Shown here piece after piece: positions 52,122-58,757 of a stretch of 58,757 nucleotides of DNA (position 1 is the stretch's first letter; the number at the start of each line of letters is the position of its first letter). A program made the position numbers and the translations under genes. Source of the stretch: Gemmatimonadales bacterium (GTDB taxonomy: Bacteria; Gemmatimonadota; Gemmatimonadetes; Gemmatimonadales; JACORV01); the NCBI GenBank assembly GCA_030697825.1, contig JAUYOW010000199.1, forward strand, positions 1 to 58,757, in the 5' to 3' direction. Below the pieces are notes generated by a model, which was given only the letters and a program-made list of their open reading frames with translations, was not told the origin of the DNA and did not search any database.

Positions 52122-53336
52122 ATGAGCATCTTCGAGCTCGAGGAGTCCGTGACGCAGAACGCGCGGATGAAAGTCATCGGCGTGGGCGGCGGCGGCGGCA
52201 ACGCGGTGAACCGGATGATCGAGGAGCACTTGACCGGGGTCGAGTTCATCTCGGTGAACTGCGACTCCCAGGCGCTCATCAACAACCGGGCGGACATCAA
52301 GGTCCAGATCGGGAAGAAGCTCACGCGCGGCCTCGGGGCCGGCGCGCGGCCCGAGATCGGCCGCCAGGCCATCGAGGAGAACCGCGACGACGTGGGGCGG
52401 GCCATCCAGAGCGCCGACCTCATCTTCGTCACCTGTGGCATGGGGGGCGGCACCGGCACCGGTGCCGCGCCGATCATCGCCTCCATGGCCAAGGAGATGG
52501 GGGTCCTCACCATCGGCATCGTCACCAAGCCGTTCCTCTTCGAGGGCAAGAAGCGGATGCGGCAGGCCGAGATGGGCATCACCGAGATGCGCAAATACGT
52601 TGACACGATGATCGTCGTGCCCAACGAGCGGCTCATGGCGGTGGTGGGCAAGGGAGTCCCGTTCCCCGACGCGCTGAAGGTCGCCGACGGAGTGCTGCTC
52701 AACGCCACTCGCGGCATCTCCGAAGTGATCACCCGGCCGGGGCTGGTGAACGTGGACTACGCCGACGTCCGCACGGTGATGCAGAACGGCGGCTCCGCTC
52801 TCATGGGAACGGGGATCGGCAAGGGCGAGAGCCGGGCCATGGAGGCGGCGCAGCAGGCCATCTCAAGCCCGCTGCTCGACAACATCTCCGTCAACGGGGC
52901 GACCGGGGTGCTGGTCAACATCACCGGAGGGAACGATCTTACCCTGGGCGAGGTACACCAGGTCTCGGAGATCATCCACGACGCAGTGGGTGACGAAGCC
53001 GAGGTCATCTTCGGCAGCGTCATCGAGCCGTCGATGGAAGGCGAGATCCGAGTGACGGTGATCGCGACCGGGTTCGACCGGAAGGAGCAGCAGGCGGCGG
53101 GCCCGGTGAGGGCGCCGGGAGTCATCCAGTTCCCGCAGCGGCAGTCCGGCGTGGTGCGCGCCTCGGGCAGCGTGGCGCAGCAGGCCGCGGCGGCAGGCGG
53201 GGCGGGCGCGACGCAGTCAGGGCGGCGTCCTTCGGGCGCGGGACCGGGCGGTCCGGTCTCACGGCCGGTACAGGGATCGGCGGAGCCGCTGTCCGACATG
53301 GAGATCCCTACCTTCATCAGAAGGCAGATGGATTGA
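52122..53336 (+). CDS. ftsZ: Cell division tubulin homologue FtsZ
   Basis: A 404-residue GTPase. GGGGGNAVN is near residue 22, the tubulin signature GGGTGTG at 108-114, and the T7-loop region begins NVDYADVRTVM. A disordered Ala/Gly/Pro-rich linker leads to the conserved C-terminal tail DMEIPTFIRRQ, the docking site for FtsA. It is the last canonical dcw gene. It overlaps the M23 gene by 4 nt. Confidence 0.98.
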   Translation: MSIFELEESVTQNARMKVIGVGGGGGNAVNRMIEEHLTGVEFISVNCDSQALINNRADIKVQIGKKLTRGLGAGARPEIGRQAIEENRDDVGRAIQSADLIFVTCGMGGGTGTGAAPIIASMAKEMGVLTIGIVTKPFLFEGKKRMRQAEMGITEMRKYVDTMIVVPNERLMAVVGKGVPFPDALKVADGVLLNATRGISEVITRPGLVNVDYADVRTVMQNGGSALMGTGIGKGESRAMEAAQQAISSPLLDNISVNGATGVLVNITGGNDLTLGEVHQVSEIIHDAVGDEAEVIFGSVIEPSMEGEIRVTVIATGFDRKEQQAAGPVRAPGVIQFPQRQSGVVRASGSVAQQAAAAGGAGATQSGRRPSGAGPGGPVSRPVQGSAEPLSDMEIPTFIRRQMD

Positions 53337-54598
53337 CGCTACTCTCCAGGAACGAACGGACCGTCCTCGTGACGTTGCTGGCGCTCCTGTTCGGCGTCGG
53401 CGCTTCGGGCGCGCGTCGCGCGGGCTACCTCGGCGGGCTCAAGACTGCGCCGCCGGTGGTCGTAGCCTCGGCGCCGGTCCGGTTGATCAGCGACACGCTC
53501 CGCGCCAACGAGACGGTATCGCAGCTGTTCGCCCGGCGCGGCGTGAACGACGTGGACTGGACCGCGCTCGCACGCGGAGTGAGGAACTTCAATCCGGACC
53601 GGCTACGCAGCGGGCTGGTCTTCACCTTCCGCCAGCGGCACGGGGAAGAGACGCCGCACGCTGTGGCGGTGCGGGTCTCGTACGACTCGCGGCTGCTGAT
53701 GACCAGGGCCGACACGGGCTGGTCGGCGTCGGTGGAGCGCATCCCGTGGCGCGTCGAGCCTCTGACCGTCGAAGGGACGATCCGCACCACGCTCTACGAC
53801 GCGATGGACGCGGCGGTCGGTGACGAGACGCTGCCGGCTGAAGCGCGCAGCCAGCTGGTGTGGGGCCTCGCCGAGGTCTACGACTGGGTGGTGGACTTCT
53901 CGCGCGACATCCAGGAGGGTGACCGCTTCCGCGTGGTGGCGGAGCGGCTGGTGTCCATCGAGGGAGAGGTGCGGTACGGCCGGATCGTCGCGGCGCGGAT
54001 CGACGCGTCGAACCGCCACCTGTATGCTTTCCGCTTCGACGACGGCGACCGCACCGAGTTCTACGACGAGCAGGGCCGCTCGATGAAGCGCGACTTCCTG
54101 CGCACGCCGCTCGAGTTCAAGCGCCTCGGTTCCGGCTTCAGCAGGCGACGCTTCCACCCCATCCTCCGCCACTACCGCCCGCACCTGGGCATCGATTTCG
54201 GCGCCGCATATGGCGCGCCGGTGCGGAGCGTCGGCAACGGGACCATCACGGTAGCCGGCCGGATGGGCGGCTACGGCAACCTGGTCGAGGTCCGTCACAA
54301 CGGGACTGCGAGCAGCCGATACGCGCACCTCTCGCGCTTCGCCGCGGGCGTCCACGTGGGGGCGCGGGTGAGCCAGGGCGAGACGATCGGATACGTGGGC
54401 GCGAGCGGACTCGCGACGAGCCCGCACCTGCACTACGAGCTGCGGATCAACGGCAGGGCGGTGAACCCACGCCGGCAGTTCAGCGTCGGCTCGGGCGAGC
54501 CGGTGCCGGCCGCACGCCGGACGGAGTTCGAGCCGGAGAAGGCGCGCCTATTGGAGCTGCTGGAGCCGCGGACCGCCCAGCCCCACACCGCGACCTGA
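53333..54598 (+). CDS. M23 (LytM-type) metallopeptidase with N-terminal membrane anchor
   Basis: A 421-residue protein. It begins with TTG at 53333 inside the ftsZ stop (TTGA) and has a hydrophobic N-terminal segment (about residues 10-28), an OapA/LysM-like region with LRANETVSQLFARRGV, and a C-terminal M23 domain. Zinc ligands are visible in HLGIDFGAAYGAP and HLHYEL, so the enzyme should be active rather than an EnvC-like degenerate form. Located after ftsZ, it probably cuts peptidoglycan during division or septum splitting. Confidence 0.9.
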   Translation: MTLLSRNERTVLVTLLALLFGVGASGARRAGYLGGLKTAPPVVVASAPVRLISDTLRANETVSQLFARRGVNDVDWTALARGVRNFNPDRLRSGLVFTFRQRHGEETPHAVAVRVSYDSRLLMTRADTGWSASVERIPWRVEPLTVEGTIRTTLYDAMDAAVGDETLPAEARSQLVWGLAEVYDWVVDFSRDIQEGDRFRVVAERLVSIEGEVRYGRIVAARIDASNRHLYAFRFDDGDRTEFYDEQGRSMKRDFLRTPLEFKRLGSGFSRRRFHPILRHYRPHLGIDFGAAYGAPVRSVGNGTITVAGRMGGYGNLVEVRHNGTASSRYAHLSRFAAGVHVGARVSQGETIGYVGASGLATSPHLHYELRINGRAVNPRRQFSVGSGEPVPAARRTEFEPEKARLLELLEPRTAQPHTAT

Positions 54599-54635
54599 AC
54601 TCCGCCCCTCGGGGGGGTTCGGTAGCTTTCTCCCT

Positions 54636-55355
54636 GTGGAACTCTATCCCGCCATCGACATCCGCGCCGGAAGGGTCGTGCGCATGTCGCGCAGCGACGC
54701 CACGAAGCAGACGCTCTACCATCCCGACCCTTTCGCCGTGGCAGACAGCTACCTCGAGGCAGGCGCTGGTTGGGTCCACGTCGTGGACCTGGACCGAGCC
54801 TTCGGGTTGGGCGACCAGACCGCGCTCGTAGCCGCGCTGGTGAAGCGGCTGCCGATACCGGTGCAGGCGGGAGGCGGCATCCGCACGGCGGACGACGCGC
54901 TTCGCATGCGCGACCTCGGCGTGCAACGGGTGGTGCTGGGGATGCGCGCCGCCGAGTCCGTGGATGACCTGGCGGCGACGGCGGACTTCTTCAGTGAGGA
55001 CTTCCTCGCCATCGCCGTGGACGTGCGGGACGGGTCGCTCTGGGCGCGAGACTGGCCGGAAGCCGCCGCCGTGACCCCGCCCGCATTGCTCCAGCGGGCG
55101 CGCGCGGCCGGTCTCGTGCTCGCGGTGCACACCGATCTCTCCCGTGAAGGCTCGCTCCTCGGCGCGAACGTGGAGGATGCGGCGACGCTCTCGCGCGATG
55201 CGGGCGTTGACATGATCGTTTCCGGAGGGATCAACGGCCTCCGCGACCTCGAGCGGATCCGCGAAGCGGGCCTCGCCGGGGCAGTCGTGGGCCGAGCGCT
55301 CTTCGAACAGCGGTTCACGCTCAAGGAGGCGCTGGCGTGCTCGTCGTCCTCGTAG
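54636..55355 (+). CDS. hisA: HisA-like isomerase, isolated and with altered catalytic residue
   Basis: A 239-residue TIM-barrel protein of the HisA/HisF family (YPAIDIRAGRVVRM, VQAGGGIRT, IVSGGIN, VVGRALFEQRFTLKEAL). HisA isomerises ProFAR in histidine synthesis. Asp8, Asp129 and Thr166 match conserved HisA positions, but the Asp of the usual RDG motif (Asp176 in enteric HisA) is Glu171 here, and the first phosphate loop lacks the usual Gly-Asp. No other his gene is in the window. It could be a working divergent HisA or a repurposed paralogue. GTG start. It overlaps the next gene by 19 nt. Confidence 0.75.
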   Translation: MELYPAIDIRAGRVVRMSRSDATKQTLYHPDPFAVADSYLEAGAGWVHVVDLDRAFGLGDQTALVAALVKRLPIPVQAGGGIRTADDALRMRDLGVQRVVLGMRAAESVDDLAATADFFSEDFLAIAVDVRDGSLWARDWPEAAAVTPPALLQRARAAGLVLAVHTDLSREGSLLGANVEDAATLSRDAGVDMIVSGGINGLRDLERIREAGLAGAVVGRALFEQRFTLKEALACSSSS

Positions 55356-56983
55356 GGCTGCTCGCGGCGGGAGCCGCGCTTGCGCTCTATCTACTGGTTG
55401 AGAGGGTGGGCCCGTCCGGCGTGCCGCTGGCACTGTTGAGAGCGACCGCATGGGGTGCGGTCGCCGCGCTGCTGGTGAACCCGGGGTGCCGGAGCGCGGG
55501 GGCCGACGGGACTACCGTGCTGCTGGACGGATCTCTCTCCATGAGCGAGCCGGCAGGGGACGCGCGGTGGCGTGCGGCGGTGGATACGGCGCGTGCGATC
55601 GCGGGCCGCGGTGGGCGGATCGTGCTCTTCGGCGACGAGCCGAGGATGTGGGCCGAAGGCGCGACCCCGTCGGCAAATGGAAGCCGTCTGCTGCCGGCGT
55701 TGCGCGAGGCGGCCTCGCGCGGCGGCCGCGTGGCGATCGTGACCGATGGCGCCCTCGACGACGCGACCGCGGTGCCGTCGGATCTGCTTGGCCGCGCGCG
55801 GATCGTCGTGCTGGTGAGACCCGCGAGACCGGACGCGGGAATAGCCGGGCTCGACCTGCCGGCGGCGCTTCGTGCGGGAGACACGGCGACCGCCACCGTG
55901 GACATCGTTGCCTCCGGGTCGAGACCGGGCGACAGCGTAACCGTGGAGCTGTCGGAGCAGGGCCGGGTCGTGGCCCGGGTGCGCATCGGTGTCGGTGCGG
56001 GTGGCAACTTCCGTCGCGACCTCAGGTTCGTGCCGGCCCCACCCGTGGGCGATCGTGAAGTGCGGCGCTACGAAGCGCGGGCCAGCGGGATCGCCGGGGA
56101 TGCGGAGCCGCGCGACGACCGCCGCGCGAGCCTCTCCGCGGTAACGCGCGCTGGGGCGATCGCGCTCCTTTCCGACAGCCCGGACTGGGACTCGCGCTGG
56201 CTCGCCACGACGCTTGCCGCGACTGCTGGGTCGCCCGTGCAGGTTTTCGTGCGCGTGGCGGGTGGCACCTGGCGTGATGCCCGCACTCTGACGCCGGTTA
56301 GCGACGCCTTGGTGCAAGGCGCGGCGGCGCGTGCGAGCCTGGTCGTGGCGCACGGAACCGAAGCCGGCGTCGAGGCTATCGCGCGTTCGGCGCGGCGCGG
56401 GCTGTGGCGCTGGCCGACCCAACGCCGGGACGGCGGTGGTACGCCAGGGGATTGGTACGTGATGCCGCCCGAGTTCGCGTCCCCAGTGGGCGCGGCTCTG
56501 GGTGGCGTGGCCGTAGAGAGTCTGCCCCCGCTCGAAGCGGTGCTCGACATCCGCGCCGACTCGATCGCGTGGACGGGGCTCACCGCGCAGCTCGACCGGC
56601 GGGGCCGCTCCCGACCGGTGGTTCAGGGCACCACGTTCGGTGGGCGGCGCGTCGTGACCCTGGGCGCCACGGGGCTGTGGCGCTGGGCCAGCAGGGGCGG
56701 GGTCGCGGCCGAAGGGTATCGCGCGCTGGTTGCCTCGCTCACTGACTGGTTGCTCGAAGAACGCGGTGGAGAGCAGTCGTCACTGGTCGCGGCGCGCGAC
56801 TCACTGGCGCGCGGGGCCACCGAGTTCCTGCCGCGGGCGCCGGTGCTTTCCTCGCAGCCGGGGCTCGCCATGGAGGAAGCAGGAGAACCCTTTCCGCTCC
56901 GCCATGTGCAGTTGGTCTATTGGGCGGCGCTCCTGGCGCTGCTCGCCGAATGGATCGCGAGGAGGAGAATGGGGTTGCGATGA
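55337..56983 (+). CDS. Membrane protein with von Willebrand factor A domain
   Basis: A 548-residue protein. Two N-terminal hydrophobic helices (about residues 1-50) are followed by a vWA domain with the metal-site pattern DGSLS (residues about 64-68) and VTDG near 137. A long beta-rich extracytoplasmic region follows, then a C-terminal helix (LVYWAALLALLAEWIARRR). The layout resembles BatA/aerotolerance-type membrane proteins, but no MoxR AAA ATPase is adjacent. Function unknown. GTG at 55337 overlaps hisA. Confidence 0.7.
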   Translation: MLVVLVGLLAAGAALALYLLVERVGPSGVPLALLRATAWGAVAALLVNPGCRSAGADGTTVLLDGSLSMSEPAGDARWRAAVDTARAIAGRGGRIVLFGDEPRMWAEGATPSANGSRLLPALREAASRGGRVAIVTDGALDDATAVPSDLLGRARIVVLVRPARPDAGIAGLDLPAALRAGDTATATVDIVASGSRPGDSVTVELSEQGRVVARVRIGVGAGGNFRRDLRFVPAPPVGDREVRRYEARASGIAGDAEPRDDRRASLSAVTRAGAIALLSDSPDWDSRWLATTLAATAGSPVQVFVRVAGGTWRDARTLTPVSDALVQGAAARASLVVAHGTEAGVEAIARSARRGLWRWPTQRRDGGGTPGDWYVMPPEFASPVGAALGGVAVESLPPLEAVLDIRADSIAWTGLTAQLDRRGRSRPVVQGTTFGGRRVVTLGATGLWRWASRGGVAAEGYRALVASLTDWLLEERGGEQSSLVAARDSLARGATEFLPRAPVLSSQPGLAMEEAGEPFPLRHVQLVYWAALLALLAEWIARRRMGLR

Positions 56984-56986
56984 GTT

Positions 56987-57018
56987 GGTGATGAGGTGAT
57001 GAGGTGATGAGGTGATGG
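56987..57018 (+). repeat. Tandem GGTGATGA octamers upstream of ftsY
   Basis: Three exact GGTGATGA copies (56987-57010) and a fourth with one change (57011-57018) follow the vWA gene stop by 3 nt. Similar GTGA-rich repeats precede rsmH at 37948-37982. Confidence 0.85.
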
Positions 57019-57043
57019 TGTGGTGCGGGGAGGTGTTCTGGTG

Positions 57044-57940
57044 ATGGGGTTGTGGTCCAGGATCAGACGGCTCGCGGTCACCGATGTCGCCGTGCTGGTG
57101 CGCGGGCTCGGGCGCGCGGAGCTCGACGCGTTCGAGCGAACGCTCATCGAAGCCGACCTGGGCGTGACCGCGACGATGGAACTGGTGGCGGACGTCACGG
57201 ACCGCGTGCGGCGCGGGAAGCTCCAGTCCGCGGACGACGTGCGCGCGGCGCTCGAGGAGCGGCTCGTCTCGATCCTGGACCCGGCGGACGGCCGCGACCC
57301 CGGTGCGATCGCGCGCGGCGACCCGGGCCCTACGGTGATCCTCATGGTCGGCGTGAACGGCTCGGGGAAGACGACGGCGACGGCGAAGCTCGCCAAGCGG
57401 CTCGCCCGTCAAGGCCGCCGGGTGCTGCTCGCGGCGGCTGACACCTACCGCGCGGGCGCGGTGCAGCAGCTCGAGGAATGGGCGGTACGGCTCGGCTTGC
57501 CGTGCGTGAAGGGCGCCGGCGGCGGCGACCCGGCGGCGGTCGCCTTCGATGCGGTGGACGCGGCGACCTCGCGCGGCCTCGACACGGTGCTCGTGGATAC
57601 CGCCGGCCGGCTTCACACCCAGGATGACCTGATGAAGGAAGTGCAAAAGGTCGCGCGGGTCGTCGGGAAGCGCTCCGCCGGCGCGCCGCACGAGACGCTG
57701 CTCGTGCTCGACGGCTCGACCGGGCAGAACGCGGTGCAGCAGGGCAAGGTGTTCGCGGCGGCGCTGCGGATCACCGGCCTGGTAGTGACGAAGCTGGACG
57801 GGACGGCGCGCGGCGGCACCGTCGTCGCGCTCCGGCGCGAGCTGGCGCTCCCGGTCCGGTTCCTGGGCGTGGGCGAGAGTGCGGATGATCTGGAAGTGTT
57901 CGATCCCCGGACCTATGCCAAGCGGCTTCTCGAAGACTGA
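57044..57940 (+). CDS. ftsY: Signal recognition particle receptor FtsY
   Basis: A 298-residue SRP GTPase with N and G domains only; the acidic A domain of enteric FtsY is missing, as in many bacteria. GVNGSGKT is at 103-110, DTYRAGAVQQL, DTAGRLHTQ, TKLDGTARGG and GVGESADDLEVFD follow. I chose ATG at 57044, with GGGGAGG 11 nt upstream. A GTG at 57020 would start inside the repeat tract. It targets membrane proteins to the translocon. It overlaps recG by 26 nt. Confidence 0.96.
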   Translation: MGLWSRIRRLAVTDVAVLVRGLGRAELDAFERTLIEADLGVTATMELVADVTDRVRRGKLQSADDVRAALEERLVSILDPADGRDPGAIARGDPGPTVILMVGVNGSGKTTATAKLAKRLARQGRRVLLAAADTYRAGAVQQLEEWAVRLGLPCVKGAGGGDPAAVAFDAVDAATSRGLDTVLVDTAGRLHTQDDLMKEVQKVARVVGKRSAGAPHETLLVLDGSTGQNAVQQGKVFAAALRITGLVVTKLDGTARGGTVVALRRELALPVRFLGVGESADDLEVFDPRTYAKRLLED

Positions 57941-58757
57941 CCCACGGCTCCGCCTCGCCACTTCCGTCCAGTACCTCAAGGGCGTAGGTGAGCGTCGCGC
58001 GGAGCTGCTGTCCCACCTCGGCATCCGTACCGCGCGCGATCTCCTCCATCACATCCCGTTCCGATACCTCGACGCGACCACCGTCACGCCGATCGCGCGG
58101 GCGCGGGGGGGCGCGCCGGGCGAGGACGTGACGGTCGTGGGCCGCGTCATCTCGACCGCCGTGATCCCCACGCGCCGGGGACTTCGCGTCTTCCAGTGCG
58201 TCCTCCAGGACGAGAGCGGGATGCTGGAGTGTGGGTGGCCGGGGAGGCCGTTCCTCGAGCGCAGCATCACCAAGGGAATGCTCCTCCTCGCCTCCGGTCC
58301 GATGAAGCACTTCCACGGCAAGCAACTCCAGCCGCGCGAGTGGATCGTCCTGGGTGGTGAAGAAGAGGAGGCCCCGGCGCGCGGGATCGTCCTGCCGGTG
58401 TATCCGGTCACCGAGGGGCTCACCGTCAGGCAGATGCGCTCCCTCTACGAGCATCACCTGGGCGCCTTGCTCCCGCTGGTCGCGGAAGAGCTGCCCTCCG
58501 CGTGGCGCCTGGCGGCGGACGTGACGCCGCTCCCGGAAGCGCTCCGGATGGTGCACCGTCCCGCGAGGATCGAGGAGGCGGAGCAGGGGAGGCGACGACT
58601 TGCCTTTGAGGAGTTGGTGCTGCTCCAGCTCGTGTTGGCCCGGGCGCGGTGGCTGGCCAAGCGCTCGCGCGCGGGGATCAGCTTCGAGGTGAGGAAAGAC
58701 CTGACCACGAGGCTGCGCGAGAACCTCCCGTTCGACCTGACCAAGGCGCAGAAGCGC
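57915..58757 (+). CDS. recG: ATP-dependent DNA helicase RecG, 3' truncated by window end
   Basis: The first 281 residues are present with no stop before the window edge. The opening VQYLKGVGERRAELLSHLGI, HHIPFRYLD and the wedge (OB-fold) domain with VVGRVIS and LPVYPVTEGLTVRQMRSL are typical. LPFDLTKAQ at the end is the Q-motif-like start of the helicase domain. RecG remodels stalled forks. ATG at 57915 lies within the ftsY end. Confidence 0.93.
   Translation, partial: MPSGFSKTDPRLRLATSVQYLKGVGERRAELLSHLGIRTARDLLHHIPFRYLDATTVTPIARARGGAPGEDVTVVGRVISTAVIPTRRGLRVFQCVLQDESGMLECGWPGRPFLERSITKGMLLLASGPMKHFHGKQLQPREWIVLGGEEEEAPARGIVLPVYPVTEGLTVRQMRSLYEHHLGALLPLVAEELPSAWRLAADVTPLPEALRMVHRPARIEEAEQGRRRLAFEELVLLQLVLARARWLAKRSRAGISFEVRKDLTTRLRENLPFDLTKAQKR

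Noticed and set aside
49769-52732. 987-codon open frame on the minus strand opposite murC, ftsQ, ftsA and ftsZ
   Set aside because: It crosses four well-identified genes, has low-complexity Arg/Pro/His-rich composition and no family motif. Such antisense frames are expected at this GC content.

Overview
The window is 58.8 kb of very GC-rich, tightly packed bacterial chromosome. Almost every gene is on the + strand, most junctions overlap by 1-26 nt, and GTG starts are frequent. There is no gene-free stretch longer than about 300 bases. The gene content suggests a Gemmatimonadota-like bacterium: a Bacteroidota-type DUF2723 membrane protein, MglA/roadblock proteins next to a chemosensory operon, many TPR proteins, and an IleS with a GIHH-type signature. 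This placement is inference. MurE carries a DNPR motif, which points to meso-diaminopimelate peptidoglycan. Lipoprotein and secretion signals are also present.

Layout. 1-1295: the end of an S9 prolyl-oligopeptidase-type peptidase, convergent with a lipoprotein gene (1404-2927, minus strand) and separated from it by a dispersed repeat. 2978-11140: housekeeping run tilS-hpt-ftsH-folP-cdaA plus a DUF2723 membrane protein. 11168-18407: yggS-divIVA-punA-ileS-dksA-like-lspA-rluD, an order that matches the Bacillus ylmE-divIVA-ileS-ylyA-lspA-ylyB segment.

18394-35653 is the most unusual part. It is a single-direction chemosensory and polarity island: cheW, cheY, cheA, cheC, a giant TPR protein, a DUF4388/PATAN protein, a TPR-roadblock fusion, two roadblock proteins, an MglA-type GTPase, a protein with two DnaA-type AAA+ modules and no DNA-binding domain, a second DUF4388 protein, cheR, cheD, cheB, two more cheW genes and a TPR protein. 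It contains no methyl-accepting receptor, flagellar or pilus gene. Both DUF4388 proteins contain two tandem 24-residue repeats of the MshEN type, which bind c-di-GMP in known proteins. I read the island as a chemosensory pathway wired to an MglA polarity switch, with a possible c-di-GMP input and an undescribed DnaA-derived ATPase.

35650-37934: a small membrane protein, tRNA-Val(TAC), a secreted TPR protein, and tRNA-Asp(GTC) with a recognisable promoter and terminator. 38013-53336: a dcw division and cell-wall cluster, rsmH-ftsL-ftsI-murE-murF-mraY-murD-ftsW-murG-murC-ftsQ-ftsA-ftsZ, lacking mraZ, murB and ddl. 53333-58757: an M23 peptidase, an isolated hisA-like gene with an altered catalytic residue, a vWA membrane protein, ftsY and the start of recG.

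A second theme is short tandem repeats of 4-9 nt at gene ends and starts, and even inside ileS. In two genes the repeat unit supplies the stop codon.
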